Shown: one piece after another, positions 18,136 to 27,252 of the stretch
Layout of the letters: the number at the start of each line of letters is the position of its first letter
How positions within the stretch are numbered: position 1 is the stretch's first letter
From: Chromatiaceae bacterium
Lineage (GTDB): Bacteria; Pseudomonadota; Gammaproteobacteria; Chromatiales; Chromatiaceae
Length of the DNA stretch: 64,000 nucleotides
Assembly (NCBI GenBank): GCA_024235215.1
Contig: JACKMU010000001.1
Span: forward strand, 186,001-250,000
Direction: 5' to 3'
Position numbers and translations under genes: made by a program
The notes under the pieces: generated by a model
Seen by the model: only the letters and a program-made list of their open reading frames with translations
Databases searched by the model: none
What the model was told of the DNA's origin: nothing

Positions 18136-19536
18136 TCAGGATTGAGTCGAATAGAGGATTACCCAGAGCGAGAGTATGCACCCGCAGAGCAGGGTAAAAA
18201 TTCCATTCCAGCGCTGTCCGACGTAGGCTGAACTGACCCCGGCAAAATTACCCACCAGCAAAGTAGTGGCAGTGAACGGCGAACTGATTCCACTCAGGAT
18301 CCAGCCGGCGGTCAGTGCCGTGACGATGGCGGAGGGTGTGATGCCCAGTGTCGTCGCCTCCGGGAGCAACGGCGCAACCACGCCCGCGACCAGTATCGGG
18401 TTCATGCCCACCTGGCCGGCAATGGGTAGCAACCAGACGATGAGGACCAAGATAGCCCAGGCTGGCATGTCGCTCAGATCGAATCCCATCTGCTGCATGC
18501 CCGCGCCGAGCAGCGGGGAGGCCACCGTGCCCAGGTACCCGGCCATCATCAGCAGGACCATCTCACTGCGAATGCCCGCCAGTTGCACCATAAGGTAATT
18601 GTTTACGCGGCGCCTGACCTGTCTGAGTGGGTTGTGTTTGGCGGTCTGTACCGCGATCCAGGCGATTGACAGCAGTGGTGTAACGAGCATGACCAGGACC
18701 AGAACCCGCACGCCGGTCAGGAGGTGGGAGACGCCCAGGATCAGCGCCAGCAGCAGCAAAAGGAACAGCAGCGGCAGCAGCGACCACCAGCTGCCCTGAT
18801 CTGTCGGACGCGTTGGAACGGGTATGGACAGTTTGGGTTTGAACAGCTGATCCAGCAACCACCCGAGGCTGACCAGGATGGTGCCATTGACCAATCCTGG
18901 TAGTGCCGCCTGCGTCCAGGATGCGCCGGGGACCAGGGTGGTGGAGATTAAGATCGCAAAGGAGAACGGTGACCAGGGCAGAATGGAGATAAATCCGCGC
19001 TGGATGGCCAGCAGTATGCGCCTGGTACGATGTCTGCGGATCTCATCGTTCGGTTCCCTGCTGACATTTGCCAGACTCATCGCACCCAGCAGTTGAATGG
19101 CACCATAATTCAACAACAGGCCGAACAGCTGGCCACCGATGGAGAGTGCCAGGTAGCGCCGGCCAGGCGGCTGTTGGGAGAGAAACTGGCCGCAGCGTCG
19201 AATTGCCGGCGACGAGGCGGCAACGAATTTGAGCGTAGTCAGCGCGGAAAAGAACGCTGTGATGAAGCATGCATTAAAGAGTGCACTCTCCAGAGTGGCT
19301 TGCCAATGCTCATTCCAGACGATATTCATCAGAGACAGGAGCAGCGCCACCAGCACAAAAACCCGTCGTGACACGGCAACATGAAAACTGAGCAGCAGCA
19401 CCAACAACAGCAGGAGTGCATACATCAGCGGGCTGAGCGAGTCGGATAAGCCAAGCTCTCGGACAAGCACCAGCAGGCTGACGCATAAAGTCAGCAGGCC
19501 AATGGCTTTACGCGTTCGAACGGGTATCGGACTCAT
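18136..19536 (-). CDS. Polytopic membrane protein, unknown transporter
   Basis: A 466-residue protein with about 12 hydrophobic helices, resembling ion-transporter-superfamily permeases: two halves each with a glycine/proline-rich re-entrant-like stretch (QVGMNPILVAGVVAPLLP near residue 385 and ISSPFTATTLLVGN near 420). It lies 30 bases after garD as the last gene of the aldarate operon, so it may move an aldarate or pathway intermediate such as glycerate. I cannot name the family with certainty. Confidence 0.6.
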   Translation of the reverse strand: MSPIPVRTRKAIGLLTLCVSLLVLVRELGLSDSLSPLMYALLLLLVLLLSFHVAVSRRVFVLVALLLSLMNIVWNEHWQATLESALFNACFITAFFSALTTLKFVAASSPAIRRCGQFLSQQPPGRRYLALSIGGQLFGLLLNYGAIQLLGAMSLANVSREPNDEIRRHRTRRILLAIQRGFISILPWSPFSFAILISTTLVPGASWTQAALPGLVNGTILVSLGWLLDQLFKPKLSIPVPTRPTDQGSWWSLLPLLFLLLLLALILGVSHLLTGVRVLVLVMLVTPLLSIAWIAVQTAKHNPLRQVRRRVNNYLMVQLAGIRSEMVLLMMAGYLGTVASPLLGAGMQQMGFDLSDMPAWAILVLIVWLLPIAGQVGMNPILVAGVVAPLLPEATTLGITPSAIVTALTAGWILSGISSPFTATTLLVGNFAGVSSAYVGQRWNGIFTLLCGCILSLWVILYSTQS

Positions 19537-19566
19537 GCCAGAAGACGCTTTGCCGCGGACACCGGC

Positions 19567-21123
19567 TCAGGTGACTGGTGCCGGATTGAACAGCACGAGG
19601 TCGTTGCGCAGACCAAGACGCTCCGCCGCGACCAGGGTGCGTCCGCTGGCGGCATCGAGGATCAGGCGGAAGATCTCCCAACCCACCTCTGCGATGCTGG
19701 CGTCTCCGGTGGCGATACGGCCGGCGTCCACGTCGATCAGGTCGAACCACTGTCCGGCCAGCCGGGAATTGGATGCCACCTTGATCACCGGAACCATCGC
19801 CAGCCCATATGGCGTACCACGACCTGTGGAAAACAGGTGCATATTCATACCGGCTGCCAGTTGCAGGGTGCCGCAAATGAAATCGCTGGCTGGAGTCGCC
19901 GCGAAGGTCAGGCCCTTGCGACGCAGACGTTCCCCGGGGCCAATCACGTCGACGATGGGACTGCTGCCCGATTTGATGATGGAACCCAGCGCCTTTTCAA
20001 CGATGTTGGCCAGACCGCCTTGTTTGTTGCCCGGTGTGGTATTGGCACTGCGGTCGGCCTGACCGCGGCTGAGGTAGTCGTCGTACCAGGCCATCTCAAG
20101 CAACAAAGCGCGACCGGTCTCCTCGTCGATAACACGCGGCGTGAGCAGATGGATCGCGTCGCGCACCTCGGTGACCTCCGAGAAGATGACGCTGCCACCC
20201 GCGCGCACGATCAGATCGGCGGCAAAACCGACCGCCGGATTGGCGGTCAGACCGGACAGCGCGTCACTGCCGCCGCACTGCATGCCGACGACGAGGTCCG
20301 CAGCGGGGCAGCTCTCGCGGGTGCGCCGGTTCAGTTTCTCCAGGTGGGTTTGAGCCAGTTCCATTATGCTTTCGACCATGGCGTTGAAACCGCTGAACCG
20401 TTCGTCCTGCAGCGAGAGTATGGATGAGTGCACGGTTTGAGCAGTTTCCTGTCCAGGCAGTGAAGGGGGTGCGACCAGTCGCTGCGGCCGCAGTTTTTCG
20501 CAACCCAGACCGATGACCATCACCTCGCCGCCGAAGTTGGGATTGCGGGCCAGGTTCTGCAGTGTGCGGATCGGCACGATCGCGGCCGGCGCGTTGATCG
20601 CCACGCCGCAACCGTAACCGTGGTTGAGCGCTACCACGTCGTCGACATTGGGATAACGGAGCAGCAGCTCCCGTTTGATCCTGCCGACCACGTGGTCGGT
20701 GACGCCGGCCACGCACTGCACACTGGTGGAGATGCCAAGGATGTTGCGCGTGCCGACGCTGCCGTCGGCGTTGCGGTAGCCTGCGAAGGTGTAGCCCTCC
20801 AGCGGTTCTCTCTCTACCGCCTTGCGTGTGGCAAGCGGCAGGTCATCCAGTGCCGGTGGTTCGGGCATGCGCAGCATCTCTTCGTTGATCCAATGGCCGC
20901 GTGCTATCCCCTTCCGGGCGAAACCGATCACCTCACCGTAGCGCAGCACCGGCGCGTCCTGTGCAATGTCGACCAACGCAACCTTATGTCCCTGCGGTAT
21001 CTGTTCGACCAACTCGGTGCCGTCGTCAAGCACACTGCCAGCCGGCAGACCGCCCGCGTTGACTACCACGGCCACGTTGTCACGTGGATCGACCTGGATC
21101 GACAGACATTTGATCGACGGCAC
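19567..21123 (-). CDS. garD: Galactarate dehydratase
   Basis: UxaA-family iron-dependent dehydratase turning galactarate (meso) into 5-dehydro-4-deoxy-D-glucarate, the entry step of galactarate use. The 518-residue length and order match GarD: an N-terminal SAF-like domain (about 1-90), then the catalytic body with GTRNILGISTSVQC, HGYGCG, GLGCEKL, QCGGSDALSG and ASDFICGTLQLAAGM. GTG start at 21123, 17 bases after the glycerate kinase stop. Altronate dehydratase shares the fold, but GarL, GarR and GudD in the same locus fix the aldarate role. Confidence 0.92.
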   Translation of the reverse strand: MPSIKCLSIQVDPRDNVAVVVNAGGLPAGSVLDDGTELVEQIPQGHKVALVDIAQDAPVLRYGEVIGFARKGIARGHWINEEMLRMPEPPALDDLPLATRKAVEREPLEGYTFAGYRNADGSVGTRNILGISTSVQCVAGVTDHVVGRIKRELLLRYPNVDDVVALNHGYGCGVAINAPAAIVPIRTLQNLARNPNFGGEVMVIGLGCEKLRPQRLVAPPSLPGQETAQTVHSSILSLQDERFSGFNAMVESIMELAQTHLEKLNRRTRESCPAADLVVGMQCGGSDALSGLTANPAVGFAADLIVRAGGSVIFSEVTEVRDAIHLLTPRVIDEETGRALLLEMAWYDDYLSRGQADRSANTTPGNKQGGLANIVEKALGSIIKSGSSPIVDVIGPGERLRRKGLTFAATPASDFICGTLQLAAGMNMHLFSTGRGTPYGLAMVPVIKVASNSRLAGQWFDLIDVDAGRIATGDASIAEVGWEIFRLILDAASGRTLVAAERLGLRNDLVLFNPAPVT

Positions 21124-21140
21124 GGCTCAGACCCCCATCA

Positions 21141-22358
21141 TCAGGTATCAGGCCGGTTCGATTCGTCCGGTCCACGCACCTTCGCGGCGTTGACACGCAT
21201 GCGCTCGATGCGGTGATGGTCGCCGATGAACAGCGTCAGGCTGGCCTCAGCCGGCAGGGTTTCGAGCATGTAACGGGTTGTCCGCTCGTACAGACTGATG
21301 AACGCGATGACCTCATCCGGGCTCATGGCGCCCAGTTCGCCGGTCTCCTCTCCGCGCTCGCGAGCATCTGCCAGTCTGCGGCGCAAGTGCTGCTCCTGGA
21401 GTTCCCGGTTGTGAAAAACATCCTCCATGCTGCGCACCTGGATCACCAGCAGATCATCCAGCATGTCGAACAAAGCGCGGTACTCGGTCGCAAGCAGATG
21501 ATTCATGGTCTTGCGCCAGATGCCGTCGGGATCCTCGATTCGCTCGCGGTCGTTGATCGGGGTCTCCAGCGCGTCGATTGGCTGGGCGTGCGCACCAACA
21601 AACCAACCCTCGAAGATCACGACATCGACCGCCCCTTCGATCACCGGCCACTCCGCTGGCGGCACACGGTCGCCCTGGCCGCCCTTGGCCATCTTATCGA
21701 AGCGCGGAATCCGGATTTTGCTCTCTGCATCGGCAGAGATCAGGCGGGTCAGGGTGTTTTTGGCAAGCGCCGTATCATGCGTACCTGCGACCGAGCGCAC
21801 AGCGAACAGGGGATGCACGGCGCGCGCCATAGCTTGGCGCTCGTCGAAGCGCTTGTAAACGTCGTCGATCGAAAAACCGGCGTGCCGCAGGCCGAGCCCC
21901 CGGGTGAGGATAATCTGCAGGAATTCATTGATGGTCGTTTTCCCAGAACCCTGTCCGCCGTTGATGCCGAACAGGGCTGCCCGGCCGAACCTCTCCCTGA
22001 TCTGGCGAGCGCGGTCCGCCATGAAACGGGCGATCGGGATGTAGATCGAGAAGGTCTCCGGGAGCAGGCTGGCTGTGATCTGCAGCGCGTCCTTGTGCTG
22101 CTTGATGAAGGGGTAAGTGCGACGCAGTATAGTCAGTCGTTCGGCCAGCTCTGCATCGCTGACGGTTGTTCCCAGCAGCGTCAACGGGCCTTTCTCGAGG
22201 GGGTTCTGCTGCAACACCCGGCGCAGCGATGAAAGGTCCGGAGTGTCGTTGCCGGCTGCCGGGTAGTTGCTGAGGAGCGTTTCAAGCTCCCGGAATACCT
22301 GGTGATTCACGACGGCCAGTTCGCTGCTGGTTGGATGAGGGCTCGATTGATCGTTCAT
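21141..22358 (-). CDS. D-glycerate kinase, P-loop (plant GLYK-like) type
   Basis: Phosphorylates D-glycerate, the end product of the aldarate route, to feed glycolysis; plant-type enzymes make 3-phosphoglycerate. The 405-residue protein has the P-loop GGQGSGKTT at about residue 135, FSIDDVYKR just after it, and VVIFEGWFVG (Walker-B region). This P-loop fold is unrelated to the GarK/GlxK kinases of enteric bacteria, so it replaces GarK here. It sits between tctA and garD in one operon. Confidence 0.85.
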   Translation of the reverse strand: MNDQSSPHPTSSELAVVNHQVFRELETLLSNYPAAGNDTPDLSSLRRVLQQNPLEKGPLTLLGTTVSDAELAERLTILRRTYPFIKQHKDALQITASLLPETFSIYIPIARFMADRARQIRERFGRAALFGINGGQGSGKTTINEFLQIILTRGLGLRHAGFSIDDVYKRFDERQAMARAVHPLFAVRSVAGTHDTALAKNTLTRLISADAESKIRIPRFDKMAKGGQGDRVPPAEWPVIEGAVDVVIFEGWFVGAHAQPIDALETPINDRERIEDPDGIWRKTMNHLLATEYRALFDMLDDLLVIQVRSMEDVFHNRELQEQHLRRRLADARERGEETGELGAMSPDEVIAFISLYERTTRYMLETLPAEASLTLFIGDHHRIERMRVNAAKVRGPDESNRPDT

Positions 22359-22385
22359 CGCTTGATGGGTTCCTGCACGAGATGC

Positions 22386-23900
22386 TTACGCCTCTTCTCC
22401 TTTTCCTGCTTGCTTCAGGCGCCGTGCCTTGACCGCCTGATAAATCGAAAATCCGATGGAGATGAAGATGAACACCCAGAGTACCATCGCTATCGGACTC
22501 TTGGTGAAGAAGATGGTCAGCGTACCGAACGACTCCAGCGACTTCACGAAGTAGACTTCGGCCTGGCCGCCGAGGATGAAGCCGATCACCAGCGGTGCGA
22601 CCTCGATGCCAAACTTGCTGGCAAGATACCCCCCCACGCCAAACAGCAGCAGTGTCCAGACATCGAACATGACGCCGTAGTTGATGGCATAGGCGCCCAC
22701 CACACACATCATCATGATGATCGGATAGAGCACATACTTGGGCACCATCACCACCTTGGCGATGTACTTGATGGCAAAGAACATGACCAGGAACATCATG
22801 AAGTTGGCGGCGACCAGGCCGACCATCATGGTATTCCAGGTAGCGACATTCTCGCCGATGAACAGTGGACCGACCTGGATTCCCTGCAGAGTGAATGCCC
22901 CGATCAGCACGGCGGTGGTGCTGTCACCCGGAATCCCCAATGACAGCAGCGGTATCAGCGCACCGCCGGTGAGACCATTGTTTGCAGCCTCCGAGGCGAT
23001 CACACCCTCGGGAGCACCTTTACCCATCCTCTCGGGGTGTTTGGAGAAGTTCTTCTCCTGGGTGTAGGAGAGCACGGATGCCGCGCTGCCACCGACACCC
23101 GGCAGCAGGCCGATGAAGGTGCCGAGGAAGCTGGAGCGGATGAGGTTGATCTTCTGGTTCCTGAATACGCCAACCGAGAAGCGTGCGCCTTTCTGCAGGC
23201 TCAACTGCATATCTTTTGTTGCCTCGTGAATTCCCTTTTCCGCCTCCTCCAGGATGTGGGCGACACCAAACAGGCCGATAAGCACTGGTAACAGAGAGAA
23301 GCCGTCATACAGGTACTCTTGCATGAAACCGAACATCAGACGGGTGTCGCCATTACCTCCGTGTTCGACGCTGTAGGTACCGATCAGAGAGAGCCAGATG
23401 CCGATCAGGGCACTGAAAAGACCCATCAGCAGGTTGCTGGAGAGAGAAGCGATCACCGTCAGCGCCAGGAAAATGATCAGGAACTTCTCTACAAATGAAA
23501 ACTTGATGGCAAAATCCGCCAGCAATGGGGCAAAAAAGAAAAGCACAGCGGCACTGAACAGACCGCCGAACAGGGAGGAGACGATGCCGATCTTCAAGGC
23601 ACGTTCGCCCTCCCCTTTTTGCGTCATCGGAAAACCGTCGAAGGTGGTGGTAATCGATGAGGGTGTGCCGGGTATATTCAGCAGGATCGCTGGCACCAGG
23701 CCGCCGGAAATACCGCCCACGTACAGACCGAGCAGCAACGCCAGACCGTGATTAAGATCCAATGCGTAGGTCAGCGGCAGGCATACGGCTACCGCCATGG
23801 TTGCGGTCATGCCGGGGATGGCGCCGAAAATGATGCCGATAAGCGTGCCCGAAAGGACGAGCACAAAGTAAATGAGGTCGAGTGCCGAGAGGAATTCCAT
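22386..23900 (-). CDS. tctA: Tripartite tricarboxylate transporter large permease (TctA)
   Basis: Main membrane subunit of the TTT importer, 504 residues with about 11-12 helices. Family signatures: GAIPGMTATMAVAVCLPLTY, GGISGGLVPAILLNIPGTP, GLLPGVGGSAASVLSY and LGIPGDSTTAVLIGA, the paired Gly/Pro re-entrant loops. It is 12 bases after tctB and 27 before the kinase gene. By context it imports aldarates (galactarate/glucarate) captured by TctC. Confidence 0.93.
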   Translation of the reverse strand: MEFLSALDLIYFVLVLSGTLIGIIFGAIPGMTATMAVAVCLPLTYALDLNHGLALLLGLYVGGISGGLVPAILLNIPGTPSSITTTFDGFPMTQKGEGERALKIGIVSSLFGGLFSAAVLFFFAPLLADFAIKFSFVEKFLIIFLALTVIASLSSNLLMGLFSALIGIWLSLIGTYSVEHGGNGDTRLMFGFMQEYLYDGFSLLPVLIGLFGVAHILEEAEKGIHEATKDMQLSLQKGARFSVGVFRNQKINLIRSSFLGTFIGLLPGVGGSAASVLSYTQEKNFSKHPERMGKGAPEGVIASEAANNGLTGGALIPLLSLGIPGDSTTAVLIGAFTLQGIQVGPLFIGENVATWNTMMVGLVAANFMMFLVMFFAIKYIAKVVMVPKYVLYPIIMMMCVVGAYAINYGVMFDVWTLLLFGVGGYLASKFGIEVAPLVIGFILGGQAEVYFVKSLESFGTLTIFFTKSPIAMVLWVFIFISIGFSIYQAVKARRLKQAGKGEEA

Positions 23901-23912
23901 CGTCGTTGATCC

Positions 23913-24350
23913 TCAGGGCAGGGTGATGGCGAACAGCTTCGCCAGGATATACCAGGCCACAACCGGCGCGATAAGCGCATTCAGTCCCACCCGTAACAGG
24001 TGTGCGCGATCATGCTGGTGCAGATAGAGCACGGAGAGCGCAAACATATAGGGGATCGACATCAGCAGGAAACCCAGGCCGGTATTGGGGAACAGCTCGC
24101 CTACATAGGGCATGCTGACGAAATAGAGTATTGTGAGTAGCAGCGTGCCGAATACGCGTTTGCTGTCGAAGCTGCCGGTGGTGAAGGGCAGGGACTTACG
24201 TCCAGAACGTACCTCGCGCAGGTAGGGTATGCCTTCGAACAGCAGGATCATCAGCGCCATGATCAGCAACAGCCAATGGATGATGCGCGGGAAGAACAAG
24301 TGCGACTGGCTGAAGTCGATCGATACCTGGAACAGGTCTGAAATCTCCAT
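23913..24350 (-). CDS. tctB: Tripartite tricarboxylate transporter small permease (TctB)
   Basis: Small TTT membrane subunit of 145 residues, with four hydrophobic helices (about 20-40, 63-82, 85-108 and 115-140), the arrangement and size expected for TctB. It lies between tctC and tctA. Sequence identity in this family is low, so position in the operon is much of the evidence. Confidence 0.85.
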   Translation of the reverse strand: MEISDLFQVSIDFSQSHLFFPRIIHWLLLIMALMILLFEGIPYLREVRSGRKSLPFTTGSFDSKRVFGTLLLTILYFVSMPYVGELFPNTGLGFLLMSIPYMFALSVLYLHQHDRAHLLRVGLNALIAPVVAWYILAKLFAITLP

Positions 24351-24456
24351 CGTCTTACCTCAATGTATCAGGCATTGACTGGCTGACTGTGCAATGGCCC
24401 GACCCTCCGCGCTACCACGCGACAGGGTCGGGTCATGCAAGCACCGGATCCAAAGG

Positions 24457-25497
24457 TTACTGCAAGGACTTCAGGATCACCTCGTACTGGGCGGCCTTGT
24501 CCCTGAAATAGGCCTCAGATTCTGCAGAGGGACGGAAATCCGGGATGAAGAAGGATCTCTTCTGGGTCTGTTGGATCTGGCCTTCGGCAAAGATCTCGGT
24601 CAGCGCCTGATCGAGTTCATCGACCAGTTTCTGGTCCATCTCCTTGTTGAAGAGGAAGAAGAACTCTTTGTCGAAGGTGAAGTTCCTGCTGCCATCCTGG
24701 GTCACACTGACGTTCGGGTCGACATACTGCAACAGCATCTCGCGGGTGGTCTCGCCCATGCCCTCCGGATTGGCCTGTTGGATGGTGGCGTTACCCGCGG
24801 TAAGCCAGACGAAACGCATGGCCTTCTGGTCGTCTGCCGGCAGGCGGGTGTACTGCTCGTTGGCCTGCACCGAGCCATTGATCAGATCGGCCAGTCCATC
24901 GAACATGGCCTGGTTTTTGTCGGATTGCGAACCGCGGTTGACCGCGACCAGACAGCCCTCCCTGCCCGGGTGCTGGATGCGGATCGCGTTCTTCATGGCA
25001 CTGTAGCCGATTTCGGAGACACCACCAGGCTGGATAGCCACACGGATATCGGTACCGCCGGCGCAGGCCGTCATGAGTTCCTCGACGTTCTTGTAAGGAG
25101 AGTTCTTGGAGACGAGGTAAGCATTGCCGGGATTGATTGCAACAGAAGGTCCGATGCGATAAGCCTCAAACGGATTCTCGTAGCCTTTCTGGCCGTACAG
25201 ATACCCCAGGTAAGCCTGGTCATGGAACATCATGATGACGCTGCCGTTGGAGACGCGCGAGATGGTGTTGAAGGCGGTGGAACCACCGACGGCATCGACT
25301 TTGACATTGATGCCCAGTTTCCTGGCCAGGGCTTCGGCAACGATGGCGGTATTCTGGTAGGTGTCACCGCCGGTCGATTTGGAGCCGATCACGATGCGCA
25401 GATTGTTCGGGAAACTGGTGTCGGCAGATGCCGTGGCGCTGGCGAGACCGAAAATGCCGCAGGTGGCCAGCGCAATGCCAATCATCGTCTTTTTCAT
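24457..25497 (-). CDS. tctC: TTT substrate-binding protein (TctC/Bug family)
   Basis: Periplasmic receptor of the aldarate importer, 346 residues. I start at ATG 25497, which follows GGAGGGAG and opens a signal peptide cut near residue 25 (SATASA); an upstream in-frame extension to 25608 would cover the operator and has no signal features. Bug-family traits: LRIVIGSKSTGGDTY near the N-terminus and GGSTAFNTISR. Two cysteines (TACAGG and REGCLV) may pair. First gene of the minus-strand aldarate operon. Confidence 0.88.
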   Translation of the reverse strand: MKKTMIGIALATCGIFGLASATASADTSFPNNLRIVIGSKSTGGDTYQNTAIVAEALARKLGINVKVDAVGGSTAFNTISRVSNGSVIMMFHDQAYLGYLYGQKGYENPFEAYRIGPSVAINPGNAYLVSKNSPYKNVEELMTACAGGTDIRVAIQPGGVSEIGYSAMKNAIRIQHPGREGCLVAVNRGSQSDKNQAMFDGLADLINGSVQANEQYTRLPADDQKAMRFVWLTAGNATIQQANPEGMGETTREMLLQYVDPNVSVTQDGSRNFTFDKEFFFLFNKEMDQKLVDELDQALTEIFAEGQIQQTQKRSFFIPDFRPSAESEAYFRDKAAQYEVILKSLQ

Positions 25498-25590
25498 CTT
25501 GCTCCCTCCTCGAGAGACGTGGCTGAATCGAATAGTCGAAATATCCTTGCGCTCTGGAGCCGATGAGGATCGCGCCCTGAATCGGAACCG

Positions 25591-25642
25591 AAATGATAGC
25601 GCTGTCATTTACGAAATTAGCAGGAGCTGAGGGAACTGTCAA
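25591..25642 (-). promoter_or_regulatory. Promoter and LacI-family operator of the tctCBA-glyK-garD operon
   Basis: The 20-base palindrome AAATGATAGCGCTGTCATTT (25591-25610) has one mismatch between its arms. On the minus strand a perfect TTGACA (25642-25637) and, 17 bases on, TAATTT (25619-25614) lie just upstream, so the palindrome covers the likely start of transcription. The same palindrome is found in the gudD promoter. Confidence 0.75.
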
Positions 25643-25850
25643 TCCTTCCCTGTAAGAAAAATTTCGCTCTGCAGGAGTAGGGATGGCGACTGGGATCACA
25701 CAGCTTGATATTATTTATTACTTATTATTACAGTATGTTAACTAATAATAGTGCTTGTTTTGTCTGGATTTAAGGTAGCTGATGCGTGGCAACAATCGAT
25801 GCGACCTCCAACGGGAGACAGATTTTGTTCAGGTTGAGTCGCATGATCTT

Positions 25851-25870
25851 AATTGATAGCGGAAACATTT
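25851..25870. promoter_or_regulatory. Possible auxiliary operator
   Basis: This 20-base site shares 15 of 20 positions with the operator at 25591, keeping both outer half sites (TGATAGC and CATTT) but losing the central symmetry. It is 260 bases from the main operator, a distance compatible with looping. It may also be chance. Confidence 0.3.
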
Positions 25871-25895
25871 ACCTGCGGCAACACCGGCGCTGGTT

Positions 25896-26948
25896 TCAGG
25901 TCGTTTCCCTTTCGATGATGGTGAAGCCAACATCGATGACCGGGCTGTCGAGCGGCCTGCCATCGATGCGTGCGATCAATGCGTTGGCGGCCAGTTCGCC
26001 CATACGCGGACGGTCGATGCGCACCGTCGACAATGCCGGGTAGAGGTCCGCGGCAAAGCTCTGGTCACCAAAGCCGATGATTGCCAGTTCCTGAGGCACA
26101 TGCAGGCCACGTGCGCGGGCTTCGATCAGTGCGCCCTGTGCCAGCGTGTCCGAACTGCAGCAGACCAGGCCGCCGGTGAATCCCTGATCGAGCAGCCGGG
26201 CCAATCCGCTGCGTCCCCGACGCAGGTCGGTTGGCACCGGCACTTCAGCGCAGCTGATCTCCTGGATGCCGAGTTCCGCCAGGCGTCCGAGCAGTGCCGC
26301 TTCGCGGAACTTGGCCCGGCGGTCGCTGGCCGAGAGGGTGGCAACCTGTCGGTACCCCTTGCGCACGGCAAAGTCCGCGACCGCTGCACCAAGGCGTTCG
26401 TGCGAGAAACCGACCACAACATCAAGCGGAGTCGGTGTCAGGTCCCAGGTCTCGACCAGCGGAATCCTAGCTGCCAGCAGCAGGCGCCGGCAATCGGCCG
26501 AGTGGTTGACGCCGGTGAGCAGGATACCGTCGGGGCGGCGGCTCAGAATCGCCGAAACCAGCGTCTGTTCGCTGGCTTCCGGGTAGCCCGATTCACCCAG
26601 CAGCACCTGGTAGCCGGCATCACGCAGCGGCTTGCTGAAATACTGGATGGTTTCGGCATAGACCATGTTCGCCAGCGACGGCACGATCGCCGTGATCAGC
26701 CGCGTGCGCCGTGATGCCAGGCCGCCGGCCAGCAGATTGGGCACATAGCCGGTCTGGCTGATCGCACGGTTGACCTTTTCCAGGGTCTTGGAAGCGACCT
26801 TGTCCGGGTAGTTCAGCGCGCGTGACACCGTGATGGTCGATACACCGGCCAGCCGCGCGACATCTTCCAGTGTGACGCTGTCGCCGCCGCGTCGCGCCGT
26901 CTTAGCATCGGGCGTCGGTTGTCTCTTCCCGCGTTCGGTATGTGCCAT
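25896..26948 (-). CDS. LacI-family regulator of aldarate genes (GntR-like)
   Basis: A 350-residue repressor. The N-terminal LacI HTH and hinge are at about residues 24-80 (VTLEDVARLAGVSTITVSRAL), with the hinge leucine region NLLAGGLAS. The periplasmic-binding-protein-like effector domain follows (about 85-345). It lies between the two aldarate operons. The gene ends about 400 bases upstream of tctC. Both flanking promoters carry the same AGCGCT-centred palindrome, the expected type of LacI-family site, so it probably represses both; the effector should be an aldarate or a pathway intermediate. Confidence 0.88.
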   Translation of the reverse strand: MAHTERGKRQPTPDAKTARRGGDSVTLEDVARLAGVSTITVSRALNYPDKVASKTLEKVNRAISQTGYVPNLLAGGLASRRTRLITAIVPSLANMVYAETIQYFSKPLRDAGYQVLLGESGYPEASEQTLVSAILSRRPDGILLTGVNHSADCRRLLLAARIPLVETWDLTPTPLDVVVGFSHERLGAAVADFAVRKGYRQVATLSASDRRAKFREAALLGRLAELGIQEISCAEVPVPTDLRRGRSGLARLLDQGFTGGLVCCSSDTLAQGALIEARARGLHVPQELAIIGFGDQSFAADLYPALSTVRIDRPRMGELAANALIARIDGRPLDSPVIDVGFTIIERETT

Positions 26949-27151
26949 GTATTGTACTCCGGAATTCCGCTGGGTCAGTTGATGCTAAGGCTAACAGTTT
27001 TCATATTGTAGGCAAGGGATGGCAGGGCATTACAAAATTTGAGAAACACTTGAACCGGTGTGGAATAATATGAAATTAAATAACTTAATCAAATACATGT
27101 CACGGATTTTCGTGAGCTTTGTCCGGGTTCGAAAAAATTCACCAACGGGCC

Positions 27152-27181
27152 TTGACAATTAAAATGACAGCGCTAACATTT
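27152..27181 (+). promoter_or_regulatory. Promoter and LacI-family operator of the gudD-garL-garR operon
   Basis: TTGACA (27152-27157) and TAACAT (27174-27179) are 16 bases apart. The palindrome AAATGACAGCGCTAACATTT (27162-27181, two arm mismatches) lies over the spacer and -10, in the position for direct repression. It differs from the tctC operator at only three positions. Confidence 0.75.
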
Positions 27182-27252
27182 AGTGCACTGTAATTGATTG
27201 GGCCGCAGATGCCGGCACCGACCACCGCTAGCCACAATGGAGGGAGCTGACA

